DNA of 64,000 nt from AP-15 sp963814805 (GTDB taxonomy: Bacteria > Pseudomonadota > Alphaproteobacteria > ATCC43930 > CGMCC-115725), in NCBI GenBank assembly GCA_963814805.1, contig CAWFER010000001.1, positions 62,001 to 126,000 on the forward strand, in the 5' to 3' direction. Of this stretch, positions 24,326-33,433 are shown piece by piece. The position numbers were made by a program, and so were the translations under genes. Positions within the stretch are counted from its first letter, which is position 1. The number at the start of each line of letters is the position of its first letter. The notes under the pieces were generated by a model that worked only from the letters and a program-made list of their open reading frames with translations, ran no database searches and was not told the DNA's origin.

Positions 24326-25825
24326 ATGAAGAAACAGAAAGCGGGGAATGAAATGGCCGAAGGCGAAATCGTTTCAGTCGGGGCGCCGGAGGCTGGCTTG
24401 GAACCCCGGGGGGCGCGGGCGGCGGCACGGCTTGGCGCAAGGGCAAATCGCCGACTCGTCGTGGTCTCGAATCGGGTCGCGGTCGAAAGCGCAAAGCCTG
24501 ATTCGGGTGGCCTTGCCGTGGCGATCCGTGCCGCACTCGAAAGCAGCGGCGGCATCTGGTTCGGCTGGAGCGGCGAGGTCAAGGAGGAAGCCGGCAGCGA
24601 ACCCGAACTGGTCGCGCGCGGCCCGCTCACCTACGCCACCGTCGATTTATCGCGGCGCGATTTCGAGGAATACTACCTTGGCTTTGCCAATCGCGTGCTG
24701 TGGCCGCTGTTTCACTTCCGCGGCTCGCTGGTCGAGTATTCGCGGCGTGATTTTGCCGGCTACCTGCGGGTAAATCGCGGCTTTGCCAGGACCTTGGCGC
24801 CGATGCTGACCGGCGAGGACCTGGTCTGGGTCCACGACTACCACCTGATCCCGCTCGGCCGCGAATTGCGCCGTCTGGACTGCGGCCAGCCGATCGGCTT
24901 TTTCCTGCATACGCCGTTTCCGCCCGCCGAATTGTTGCGCGTGCTGCCGAACCACCGCGATCTGGTTGAAGCGTTGTGCGCCTATGATCTGGTGGGCTTT
25001 CAGACCGAGTCGGATCTGCATGGCTTTCGCGATTATTTGTTGCGCTGGGCCGGTGGCGAGGATCTGGGACACGGGACGGTGCGGGTCTTTGGTAGAACCG
25101 TGCGAGCGCAGGTGTTCCCGATCGGCATCGACACCGCCGCCGTCGCCGCTGAGGCGGCCGCCGCCGACAGCACCCGCCAAATGCGCCGGCTGGGGCAGAG
25201 CCTAGGCGAGCGGACCTTGATGATCGGGGTCGATCGGCTCGACTATTCGAAGGGACTGCCGGCGCGGTTCCAGGCCTTTGGCCAGCTACTCGAAACCTAT
25301 CCCGAGACGCGCGGGCGGATCGTCTTCATGCAGATCGCGCCGCCATCGCGCTCTGAGGTTCCGGAATATCAGGAGATCCGCCGCACCCTGGCCACCTCGG
25401 CCGGCCATATCAACGGCCGCTACGGGGAATTCGACTGGACGCCGCTGCAGTATATAAACAAGAGCTTTAATCACAAGGTGCTGGCCGGATTTTTTCGGGC
25501 GAGCCGGATCGGGTTGGTCACGCCATTGCGCGATGGGATGAACCTGGTCGCCAAGGAATATGTCGCCGCGCAGCCGGCCGAGGATCCGGGAGTGCTGGTG
25601 CTGTCGTGCTTTGCCGGAGCGGCGCAGGAGCTCGGCGAGGCGGTATTGGTCAATCCCCATGATGTCGAGGGGACCGCCGAGGCCATCCGGCAAGGGCTGG
25701 CGATGCCTCTCGGCGAACGCAAGGAGCGGTGGACCGCGATGATGGCGACGATCGAGCGCAACGACATCACTGCCTGGCGCAAGAGCTTTGTCGGGGCGCT
25801 CGCGGCGAGCGGCGCGCGATCTTGA
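24326..25825 (+). CDS. otsA: Alpha,alpha-trehalose-phosphate synthase OtsA
   Basis: GT20 glycosyltransferase joining UDP-glucose and glucose 6-phosphate to trehalose 6-phosphate. 499 residues with NRRLVVVSNRVAVE, VWVHDYHLIPLGRELR, GFFLHTPFPPAELLRVLP, VDRLDYSKGLPARFQAF and TPLRDGMNLVAKEYVA, all diagnostic. About 40 N-terminal residues precede the catalytic domain. The stop overlaps the probable TTG start of glucokinase, linking trehalose and glucose phosphorylation in one operon. Confidence 0.95.
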   Translation: MKKQKAGNEMAEGEIVSVGAPEAGLEPRGARAAARLGARANRRLVVVSNRVAVESAKPDSGGLAVAIRAALESSGGIWFGWSGEVKEEAGSEPELVARGPLTYATVDLSRRDFEEYYLGFANRVLWPLFHFRGSLVEYSRRDFAGYLRVNRGFARTLAPMLTGEDLVWVHDYHLIPLGRELRRLDCGQPIGFFLHTPFPPAELLRVLPNHRDLVEALCAYDLVGFQTESDLHGFRDYLLRWAGGEDLGHGTVRVFGRTVRAQVFPIGIDTAAVAAEAAAADSTRQMRRLGQSLGERTLMIGVDRLDYSKGLPARFQAFGQLLETYPETRGRIVFMQIAPPSRSEVPEYQEIRRTLATSAGHINGRYGEFDWTPLQYINKSFNHKVLAGFFRASRIGLVTPLRDGMNLVAKEYVAAQPAEDPGVLVLSCFAGAAQELGEAVLVNPHDVEGTAEAIRQGLAMPLGERKERWTAMMATIERNDITAWRKSFVGALAASGARS

Positions 25826-26837
25826 GCAACGGGGGCTTGAGCAACGGGGACGCGAGCCCCACGGGGGCGGCCGGCGCCGGTCCTGCAGCGCCGGTAACCT
25901 GGCTCGTCGGCGACATCGGCGGCACCAACGCCCGTTTCGGCCTGGTATCTCCCGATCACAAGATTTTGCAGTGGCGCAGCTATGCGGTAGAGAATTACCC
26001 GAAAATCGGCGATGCCCTGGCCGAGTATCTCGGCAGCCGCGGCGACCTGCCCATGCCGCGCCAGGCGGCGATCGCCATTGCCTCGCCAATTACCGGCGAT
26101 CGCGTGTCGATGACCAATCACCCGTGGAGCTTCTCGATCGCGGCGCTCAAGGCGCAGTGCGGCTTTGACCGGCTCGAGGTGATCAATGACTTCACCGCGC
26201 TGGCGCTGGCGTTGCCCTATCTGGGTCCGGATGATCGGATAATGATCGGCGACGGCGGCCCGGCGCCCGGGCGCCGCTGGCGGTGCTGGGTCCGGGGTCG
26301 GGGCTCGGCGTATCCGGGCTGGTTGCCTGCGGCCGGGGATGGGTGGCGCTAACCGCAGAGGGCGGTCATACGACGATGGCGCCGGCAACCGATCGCGAAA
26401 GCGCGGTGCTCGACCATATGCGCCGGCATTTCGATCATGTCTCGGCCGAGCGGGTGCTGTCGGGCCCAGGGCTCGTCAACCTCTATAATACGTTGGCGGA
26501 GATCGACGGGGTTCTGTCGCGGGGTTACACGGCGGCGCAGATCACCGATCTCGGGACCCGCGGCGAAGACCCGCTATGCGCCGAGAGCACGACGATGTTC
26601 TGCGCCATGCTCGGCACGATGGCCGGCAATCTGGCGCTGACCCTGGGTGCGCGCGGCGGGGTATATATTGGCGGGGGAATCGTGCCGCGGCTCGGCCGGT
26701 TTTTTGCCGATTCGCCGTTTCGCGCCCGCTTTCAGGCGAAGGGCCGATTCGAACCCTATCTCGCGGCGATCCCGACCTTTGTCGTGACCCATCCGCTGCC
26801 GGCTTTTCTCGGCTGCGCCGCCCTGCTGGCCGAGTAG
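25822..26837 (+). CDS. glk: Glucokinase, one apparent frameshift
   Basis: ATP-dependent glucose kinase of the bacterial Glk type. The first part carries the phosphate-binding WLVGDIGGTNARFGLVS and VINDFTALALALPYLG. At about 26272 the frame moves: the next residues expected (LGPGSGLGVSGLV, then TAEGGHTTMAPA) appear in the neighbouring frame and run to 26837. One missing base in the GC run CCGGGCGCC explains it. Both halves are otherwise conserved, so sequence error is more likely than a dead gene. The start is probably TTG 25822 overlapping the otsA stop, or TTG 25837. Confidence 0.85.
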
Positions 26838-26850
26838 GGAGAGCGCGGCA

Positions 26851-27072
26851 ATGAGTTCGCCCGACATGGAGAGCAGCGCCGAGGGCCTGGCGCAAAGCCC
26901 GACGCCGCACCCGCCCCCCGGTACGCCGCCACAGCCGCCGCCCGATCCTGATCGCCCGCCGCCGATCGAGGAACCGCCGAGGCCGACGCCGGCGCCGCCG
27001 GTCGAGCCGCCGCCGGCCCCGGTCGGGGACCCGCCGCGCCCGGCGCTGCGCCGCGCGGCGCGTTTAGCATGA
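26851..27072 (+). CDS. Proline-rich small hypothetical protein
   Basis: 73 residues, over a third proline (blocks such as PPPGTPPQPPPDPDRPPP), no signal peptide or domain. GGGAG precedes the ATG and it starts 13 bp after glk, so it could be co-transcribed. Low-complexity GC-rich frames can also arise by chance. No function can be given. Confidence 0.35.
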   Translation: MSSPDMESSAEGLAQSPTPHPPPGTPPQPPPDPDRPPPIEEPPRPTPAPPVEPPPAPVGDPPRPALRRAARLA

Positions 27073-27206
27073 GAGCGCTGCTCGGATAAATTCCACTATC
27101 GCGGTGATTTGCCTATATTTTAGCCGGCGCGCAGCGGATTGCCGTTGAGCGCGTTGGTTCGATGACCGTCGGAGATTCTTTCCGGCGCTGCTGAGGAGCG
27201 GTGGCT

Positions 27207-27389
27207 ATGGGTCTCATCCTGATAATTATTCTGTTGCTGATTCTGTTCGGCGGCGGCTTTGGGTATTACCGTGGCGGTTACTACAGCCGCGGCGGCGGTT
27301 ATGGCGTCGGCGGCGTGCTCGGGCTGATCATCCTTGTCGTTCTGATCGTTTGGCTGCTCCACGGCGGAGGGTATTTCGCTCGTTACTAA
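27207..27389 (+). CDS. Small glycine-rich membrane protein (DUF3309-like)
   Basis: 60 residues: a hydrophobic helix (MGLILIIILLLILFGGG), a Gly/Tyr/Arg-rich loop (YYRGGYYSRGGGYGVGG) and a second helix (VLGLIILVVLIVWLL). The layout resembles the short DUF3309 membrane proteins common in Alphaproteobacteria. GAGGAG eight bases before ATG 27207 supports translation. Function unknown. Confidence 0.65.
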   Translation: MGLILIIILLLILFGGGFGYYRGGYYSRGGGYGVGGVLGLIILVVLIVWLLHGGGYFARY

Positions 27390-27488
27390 ATGCTGTCGGC
27401 GGGATTGGCCGGGCTGCGCCCATCGGGCCGCTTGGCGGCTGCACGCGGGCGGCGGTAGAATCGGCCAGGCTTTCGACGGGATCGTTTG

Positions 27489-28289
27489 ATGAGCGCAGCA
27501 AGTGACCGAGGTGTCGAAGCCGGCGTCCGCGCCCGTTCGCGCATCCGCGCCGGAGACTTTGCCGGACCGACGGCAGGTGTGGCCGCCGGCAATGTCCAGG
27601 CCAATTTGGTCATCCTGCCCAAGGCGATGGCCGACGATTTTCTGCGCTTTGCCCAGGCGAACCCAAAGCCTTGCCCGGTGCTGGCAGTCTCCGAGCCCGG
27701 CGATCCGCGGCTGCCGCGACTCGGCGAGGATCTCGACATCCGAACCGACCTGCCGAAATACCGGGTGTGGCGGCACGGCGAACTGGTCGAAGAGCCGCGC
27801 CAAATATCTCATGTCTGGCGCGAGGATCTGGTCATCTTCGCACTCGGCTGCTCGTTTTCGTTCGAGCAGGCCCTGATCGAGGACGGGATCGAGTTGCGCC
27901 ATATGACTTGCGGTTCGAACGTGCCGATGTACCGCACCGATGTCCGCTGCGCCCCGGCCGGCCGGTTTGCCGGTCCGCTCGTCGTCTCAATGCGGCCGCT
28001 GGCGCCGGCCGACGCGATCCGGGCGGTCCAGATCACCTCGCGATTTCCCTCGGTGCATGGCGCGCCGGTGCATATCGGGTTGCCCGAGGCGATCGGCATC
28101 AAGGATTTGGCTAAGCCCGATTACGGCGACAGCGTCCCGGTGCGGAGCGGCGAACTGCCGGTGTTCTGGGCCTGCGGCGTAACCCCGCAAGCCGTGATCG
28201 CCGAGGCCAAGCCCGATTTCTGCATCACCCACGCGCCTGGATCGATGCTGATCACCGATCTGCTCAATACCAGACTGGCGAGCCTGTAG
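27489..28289 (+). CDS. DUF1445 protein, D-glutamate cyclase / YcsI-type hydro-lyase
   Basis: 266 residues with the family pattern: AGVAAGNVQANLVILPKAMA, DFLRFAQANPKPCPVL, FALGCSFSFEQALIEDGIEL, VVSMRPLAPADAI, FPSVHGAPVHIG and the end FCITHAPGSMLITDL. DUF1445 is one half of mammalian D-glutamate cyclase (DGLUCY), which turns D-Glu into 5-oxo-D-proline; bacterial YcsI-type members are annotated only as putative hydro-lyases. The next gene encodes DUF4392, the other half of DGLUCY, and MurL and MurD2 follow. This strengthens a D-glutamate role here. The activity itself is inferred. Confidence 0.85.
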   Translation: MSAASDRGVEAGVRARSRIRAGDFAGPTAGVAAGNVQANLVILPKAMADDFLRFAQANPKPCPVLAVSEPGDPRLPRLGEDLDIRTDLPKYRVWRHGELVEEPRQISHVWREDLVIFALGCSFSFEQALIEDGIELRHMTCGSNVPMYRTDVRCAPAGRFAGPLVVSMRPLAPADAIRAVQITSRFPSVHGAPVHIGLPEAIGIKDLAKPDYGDSVPVRSGELPVFWACGVTPQAVIAEAKPDFCITHAPGSMLITDLLNTRLASL

Positions 28290-28302
28290 CGGCTTGTCCG
28301 GC

Positions 28303-29224
28303 ATGGGACAGGGGATCGGCGCACGCACGGTTATCGACCGGATCGAACGACTGATCCAGAGCGATGTCGGCCGCAACATCGGCCCATTATGCGATGCCGC
28401 ACGCGGCGGGTTGTGGGGCGCGGCTTCCTCGCTGGCAGCGGCGCAGCCTTGCCGGGTCGGGCTGATCACCGGCTTCTACGTGCCGCAGGGCATGCCGCCG
28501 GCGGCGGAAACCGATGGGCCGGTCGGCGCCGCCCTGTTGGCCCGGGGCCTGATGATGGCCGGCATTCCCTGCCGCCTCGCTACCGACGAGCCGTGCCGAC
28601 ACGCCTGCGAGGTGGCGCTGGCTGCGGCGGGCGCCGTTGCGGCGCCGGTCGATTGCTGTGCGGTTGGCGCACCCGTTGCGCCCGCTGATCGAGGCGTGGC
28701 GCACCGCCGGCATCACCCATGCGCTCTCGATCGAGCGCTGTGGGCGCAGCGCCGACGGTTCGCCGCGCAACATGCGCGGGCTCGACATCGGCTCCTATAC
28801 CGCGCCGCTCGACGATCTGTTCGCGGCCGGGCCGTGGCAGTCGATCGCGGTCGGCGATGGCGGCAACGAGATCGGCATGGGCGCCCTGCCCCGCGGCCTG
28901 ATCGCGCAACATGTCGCGCATGGCGAAACGATCGCCTGCGTCACCCCGGCGCAGCATTTGATCGTGGCCGGTGTATCGCATTGGGGAGCATGCGCGTTGC
29001 TCGGGGCGCTCGGCTGTCTGCGCCCGGATTGGCGGGGGCCGCTGCTGCTGAGCCTCGACGGGAAGCTCGAGCGGCGGGTGCTCGAAGCCATGGTGGCGGA
29101 GGGGCCGGCGGTCGACGGCGTTTCGCTGCGGCAGACGCCGACCATCGACAATTTCGACCTCGCCACCCATCATCAGAAATTGCGGATGATCCGCGCGCTC
29201 GCCGAGGGCGGGCATGCGCTATAG
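28303..29224 (+). CDS. DUF4392 (D-glutamate cyclase C-terminal-type) protein, one apparent frameshift
   Basis: N-terminal part: GARTVIDRIERLIQSDVGRN and VGLITGFYVPQGMPPAAETD. Between about 28650 and 28690 the coding frame changes, and the rest follows in the other frame: LRPLIEAWRTAGITHALSIE, IAVGDGGNEIGMGALPRGLI, VAGVSHWGACALLGALG. The GDGGNEIGMG block is the hallmark of DUF4392, the second domain of human DGLUCY. Start is ATG 28303 (TTG 28294 possible). Its end overlaps murL by 11 bp, so they are one operon. One indel at about 28670 would restore a protein of about 307 residues. Confidence 0.8.
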
Positions 29225-30545
29225 CGCGTTTATTTTCGAAAGCTATCACTACGATCCGGCCAATTCCGCGCTGACCTTGCGCTACCGCTTTGCCCAAGGG
29301 CCGCGATTTGAAGAAGCGCTGATCTTCGAATTGCCGCCGCGACCGCTGTCGCCGGCCGACAAGGCGGCGCTCGACCGGATCTGCCAGCTGATATTCCTGC
29401 TCGCGGGGGTCAGCTATTACAAGGCATATGTGCCGCCGCGCCTGCTCTGCCAAGCGTTCCCGCTCGACCGCGAGACCGCTGAATTTCTGCAGAGCTTTTA
29501 TGAGAACGGGCTCGCCGAGTTTGCCTGGAAAAATCGGGTCTCGCTGCACGGCCATTGCCGCTTCCAGGCCGAGCCGATAGCGCCGTCCGCGCCGATAGCG
29601 CTCGAGCTGCCGCGGCGCAGCTGCGTTCCGGTGGGCGGCGGCAAGGATTCGGTCGTCACTCTCGAATGCCTCAAGGCGGCCGGCGAGGACCTCGTACTGT
29701 TCTCATTGGGCGACGCCCAGCCGATCGCCGCCTGCATCGCCGCGGCCGAGCTGCCGTACATCCGGGTTCGCCGCCGCCTCGACCCCAGCCTCTTGAAGCT
29801 CAACGAAGGCGGCGCGCTCAACGGCCATGTGCCGATTACCGGGATCTTGAGCGCGATCGTGCTGGCCTGCGCCGTGCTCGCCGGCTTTGATGCGATCGCG
29901 ATGTCGAACGAGCATTCGGCGAGCGCGCCGAACTTGACGATCGACGGCATTGCGATCAACCATCAGTTCAGTAAATCGCTCGAATTCGAACGCGCGTTCG
30001 CCGGCTACATCGCAAGCCACATCTCGCCGAGCATCGCCTATTTCTCGCTGCTGCGGCCGTTGTCGGAGATCGAGATCGCCCGGCGTTTTGCTCGCTACCG
30101 GCAATATTACGCGCATTTCCGCAGCTGCAACACCGCGTTCCGGCAATCGCCGGCCGAGCGCGGTCGGCAGTGGTGCGGCGATTGCCCGAAATGCCGGTTC
30201 GTGTTCCTGGCTTTGGCGCCGTTTGTCGCCAAGCCCGAGCTGGTCGGGATCTTCGGCCGCAACCTGCTCGATGACGAAAGCCAATCGGACGGGTTCGCCG
30301 CGCTGTGCGGATTGCACGAGCACAAACCATTCGAATGCGTTGGCGAAATCGCCGAGAGCGCAGCAGTGATGGCTTATCTTGGCGGCCATGCCGATTGGCG
30401 CCACGACGCCGTGATGCGCCGGCTACATGCGATTTACCCGGCGCTGTGCACCCAGGATCCGGCCGCTTATCGCGCCCTCTTCACGGCTCGGCACCCGCAT
30501 CGGGCGCCGAGCAGGTTTCTGGCCATGCTTGATGCGTGCGGCTGA
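29214..30545 (+). CDS. murL: UDP-MurNAc-L-Ala-L-Glu epimerase (MurL)
   Basis: MurL, known from Xanthomonas, uses ATP to epimerise the terminal L-Glu of UDP-MurNAc-L-Ala-L-Glu to D-Glu, replacing glutamate racemase. This 443-residue protein has the family features: N-terminal FIFESYHYDPANSALTLRYR, an ATP-binding PP-loop-like VPVGGGKDSVVTLECLKA near residue 140, AIAMSNEHSASAPN, and near the C-terminus QWCGDCPKCRFVFLALAPF with paired cysteines. It overlaps the DUF4392 gene upstream and a MurD2-like gene downstream (14 bp), matching the known murD2-murL pairing. No murI is in the window. Confidence 0.85.
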   Translation: MRYSAFIFESYHYDPANSALTLRYRFAQGPRFEEALIFELPPRPLSPADKAALDRICQLIFLLAGVSYYKAYVPPRLLCQAFPLDRETAEFLQSFYENGLAEFAWKNRVSLHGHCRFQAEPIAPSAPIALELPRRSCVPVGGGKDSVVTLECLKAAGEDLVLFSLGDAQPIAACIAAAELPYIRVRRRLDPSLLKLNEGGALNGHVPITGILSAIVLACAVLAGFDAIAMSNEHSASAPNLTIDGIAINHQFSKSLEFERAFAGYIASHISPSIAYFSLLRPLSEIEIARRFARYRQYYAHFRSCNTAFRQSPAERGRQWCGDCPKCRFVFLALAPFVAKPELVGIFGRNLLDDESQSDGFAALCGLHEHKPFECVGEIAESAAVMAYLGGHADWRHDAVMRRLHAIYPALCTQDPAAYRALFTARHPHRAPSRFLAMLDACG

Positions 30546-31887
30546 GCTCGGCGCGGCGCGGGTCGCGATCTGGGGGCTGGGCCGCGAAGGGCAGGCGGCG
30601 ATCCAGTTCCTGCGCGTGCGGCGCCCAGAGCTGCCGCTGTTGCTGCTCGATGATGCCGATGATGCGCGAGCGCCCTCCGGGCTCGATGGCATCGCGTGCG
30701 CCTTTGGGGCCGAGCAGATCGTCAGCGCCCTCGGCGACATCGACGTGATCATCAAATCGCCCGGCGTCAGCCTCTATCGCCCTGAGATCGAGAACGCCCG
30801 CGGCAATGGCGTCGGGATCACCTCGCTGCTGAACCTGTGGTTTGCCGAACGCGTCGACATCACCACGATCTGCGTGACCGGCACCAAAGGGAAAAGCACG
30901 ACGGCGTCGTTGATCGCCCATATGCTCCGCAAGCTCGGCCGCAGGGTGGCGCTGGTCGGCAATATCGGGGTCCCGATCACCGCGATCGAGCCGGCGACGG
31001 CCGATTACGCGGTCATCGAGGTGTCGAGCTATCAGGCCGCGGATTTCGACGGGGTATGCGACGTGGCGGTGCTGACCTCGCTGTTTCCGGAGCACCTCGA
31101 TTGGCACCGCACGCTCGATGCCTATTACCGCGATAAGCTCAACCTGCTGCGCCACAGCCGGCGGGCGATCGTCAACCGAGATGCGGCGGCCATCGCCGGA
31201 GCGGCCGCCTTCGGCCAACTCTTCTTCAATCGCGAAGACGGTGTCCACGGGCGCGGCGCGGAGATTTTCGAGGGTGCCGAGCGGATAGGTGAAATACGTA
31301 ACCGCTACCTTGCCAGAGCGCACAATATTTCGAATGTGTGCGCGGCGCTGACCGTTGCCAGGGTGCTGGACATAGATCTCACCGCCGCCCTCGTCAGCAC
31401 CCTCGATTTCGAGGCGCTGCCGCACCGCGAGCAGGAGCTCGGCGCCTACGACGGCGTTCTCTATGTTGACGACAGCATTTCGACCGCACCCGAATCAACG
31501 TTGGCGGCGCTTTCGGTCTATGCCGGGCGCGCCATCACGGTGATCGTCGGCGGCTATGACCGCGGCATCGACTACGGCAAGCTCATCGCCGCGCTGGCGC
31601 AGGGTGCTGCCCGGGCCGTCATCTGCCTCGGCGCCAGCGGCGAGCGGATCTATGGCGGCTTGCGGGAGGCGACGAAAGGATTGGGCGCGAGCGCCCCCGC
31701 CGCCTACCAGGCGCAATCGATGGAAGATGCGGTCGCTCGCGCCAGGCGGGTGACGCCAGCCGGCGGGGTGGTATTGCTGTCGCCGGCAGCACCGAGCTAT
31801 GGCTACTACCGCGATTTCGCTGAGCGCGGCCGCGACTTCGCCGCCAAGGTCGGGCGCCCGGTCGATGATTCAAAGGGATCCGGATGA
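30532..31887 (+). CDS. murD2: UDP-MurNAc-L-Ala--L-glutamate ligase (MurD2)
   Basis: Mur ligase of 451 residues: Rossmann N-terminus VAIWGLGREGQAAIQFL, ATP loop ICVTGTKGKSTTASLIAHML, EVSSYQAADF, LFPEHLDWH, RAHNISNVCAAL. Canonical MurD has an NDSKATN-type motif; here the matching region reads VDDSISTAPESTLAAL, marking a divergent branch. With murL beside it and no murD between mraY and ftsW, the simplest reading is MurD2, adding L-Glu instead of D-Glu. ATG 30532 lies inside the murL end; 35 upstream codons belong to that gene. It probably supplies the only MurD activity, unless another copy exists outside the window. Confidence 0.82.
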   Translation: MRAAELGAARVAIWGLGREGQAAIQFLRVRRPELPLLLLDDADDARAPSGLDGIACAFGAEQIVSALGDIDVIIKSPGVSLYRPEIENARGNGVGITSLLNLWFAERVDITTICVTGTKGKSTTASLIAHMLRKLGRRVALVGNIGVPITAIEPATADYAVIEVSSYQAADFDGVCDVAVLTSLFPEHLDWHRTLDAYYRDKLNLLRHSRRAIVNRDAAAIAGAAAFGQLFFNREDGVHGRGAEIFEGAERIGEIRNRYLARAHNISNVCAALTVARVLDIDLTAALVSTLDFEALPHREQELGAYDGVLYVDDSISTAPESTLAALSVYAGRAITVIVGGYDRGIDYGKLIAALAQGAARAVICLGASGERIYGGLREATKGLGASAPAAYQAQSMEDAVARARRVTPAGGVVLLSPAAPSYGYYRDFAERGRDFAAKVGRPVDDSKGSG

Positions 31888-32150
31888 GCTTCCAGTCGCC
31901 GCGGCGAACCCGGGCGGGCAGCGCGGCGCGCTTCTTCTGTCTGATTGTGGCCGGCGGAGTTGCGGCCGGTTGCACAACAAAGCCCTTTCTGTCGAGCGGT
32001 GACGCCAATTCTGCCACGGTCGGCTTTGCCGGCGGCAATCTCGCGGCTGCCACCGCCGTGGCAAACGATCACTGCGCCCGCTATGAGCGGGTGGCGCGCC
32101 TGTTGGAGATACAGGAAGACATGGCTTATTTTCAGTGCCACCGCCGGTGA
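31884..32150 (+). CDS. Small putative lipoprotein
   Basis: 88 residues. An N-terminal hydrophobic signal (FFCLIVAGGVAAGC) ends in a lipobox-like VAAGC, so Cys30 is probably lipidated. The mature part is short (GFAGGNLAAATAVANDHCAR, with later ECH-like cysteine FQCHRR), giving two further cysteines. The ATG overlaps the murD2 stop (ATGA), so it belongs to the same operon. Function unknown. Confidence 0.65.
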   Translation: MSFQSPRRTRAGSAARFFCLIVAGGVAAGCTTKPFLSSGDANSATVGFAGGNLAAATAVANDHCARYERVARLLEIQEDMAYFQCHRR

Positions 32151-32176
32151 TCCTGTCGATCTGGCAAGGTTGATCG

Positions 32177-33385
32177 ATGCGGCGGCGAGCGACGCCACGC
32201 GCGCAACCATCGGCCTCGCCAGATTCCCGGCCGCGGGCCCGAAGGTCTTTTCTGCGTCTCCCGGCGCTGTGGTTGGCGGGAGCCGATCTGCGCCTGACAG
32301 TGCTGGCCGTGCCGCCGGTTCTGCCATTGATCCATCGGCAATTCGCGCTGAGCGAGCGGGCCGTGGGCGCGCTCTCTGGCCTGCCGGTGCTGCTGTTCGG
32401 GCTCGCCGCAATCCCAGGCTCGCTGCTGATCGCGCGCCTCGGCGCCCGCGGTGCGGCGATCGCCGGGCTGCTGCTGGTCGCGGCGGCCTCGGCGGCGCGC
32501 GGCATCGGGCCGTCGGCGCCGCTGCTGTTCGCGATGACCTTTCTGATGGCGGCGGGGGTCGCGGTGGTGCAGCCGGCCTTGCCGGCGCTGGTCGCCGAAT
32601 GGTTTGCCGATCGGCCCGGATTCGCCACCGCGGTCTATGCCAATGGCTTGCTGATCGGCGAGGCGTTGCCCGCGGCGCTGACGATCCCGCTGGTTTTGCC
32701 GCTGCTCGGCGGCGGCTGGCCGGCGAGCTTCGTCTTCTGGTCGGTCCCGGTCGCGGCGACGGCGCTGCTGATGGCGCTTTGCCGAAGCGACGCACCGCGA
32801 CCGCAGACGTCGGCGCCAGCCCGCTGGCAGCCCGATTGGCGCAGCCGCGAAATTTGGCAGCTGGGTCTGATGCAGGGCGGCACCGGAGGGCTCTATTTCG
32901 CCTCGAACGCGTTCATCCCCGAATACCTCCATGCCGTCGGCCGCGCCGATCTGGTCACTGCCTGCCTGGCCGCGCTAAACCTCGGTCAATTGCCGGCCTC
33001 GCTGGCGCTGCTCCTATGGGCGCGGCGTCTTGGCGGCAGCAAGACGACAGTCGTGCTGACGCAGGTTCTGGGCCTACTCGGGATTGCCGGCTTCGTCGCC
33101 GCGCAATCTGCGCTAAGTATCCTCGGCGCAGGGGTAATCGGCTTCTGCTGCGCCTTCACCCTGATCGTGACCCTGGCCTTGCCGCCGCAGATCGTATCCG
33201 CCGGTGACGTTCCCCGGCTGTCGGCCGGAACCTTCACGATCGGCTATTCGCTCTCCTGCATGGTTCCGCTGCTGGGCGGCGCTCTGTGGGACGCGACCGC
33301 TTATCCCGCCGCGGCTTTTCTCGCCGCCGCCGCCAGCGGCGCGATCGTCCTCGTCACCGCGCTGACTGTCCGCTTTCCCGGTTAG
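32177..33385 (+). CDS. MFS transporter (CynX/NimT-like)
   Basis: 402 residues, twelve hydrophobic segments. LRLTVLAVPPVLPLIHRQFA followed by LSERAVGALSGLPVLLFGLA is the typical N-terminus of CynX-type major facilitator permeases, which move cyanate, nitroimidazoles or organic anions. The frame is intact. The start is uncertain within the first 25 arginine-rich codons. It follows the D-glutamate/MurL cluster by 26 bp on the same strand and may move a related small acid. Converges with the second NRAMP-like gene. Confidence 0.8.
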   Translation: MRRRATPRAQPSASPDSRPRARRSFLRLPALWLAGADLRLTVLAVPPVLPLIHRQFALSERAVGALSGLPVLLFGLAAIPGSLLIARLGARGAAIAGLLLVAAASAARGIGPSAPLLFAMTFLMAAGVAVVQPALPALVAEWFADRPGFATAVYANGLLIGEALPAALTIPLVLPLLGGGWPASFVFWSVPVAATALLMALCRSDAPRPQTSAPARWQPDWRSREIWQLGLMQGGTGGLYFASNAFIPEYLHAVGRADLVTACLAALNLGQLPASLALLLWARRLGGSKTTVVLTQVLGLLGIAGFVAAQSALSILGAGVIGFCCAFTLIVTLALPPQIVSAGDVPRLSAGTFTIGYSLSCMVPLLGGALWDATAYPAAAFLAAAASGAIVLVTALTVRFPG

Positions 33386-33433
33386 CCACAGCAGCCAGGC
33401 GGAGCTCAGCCGGAAGCCCTCGAGCCTCGATCC

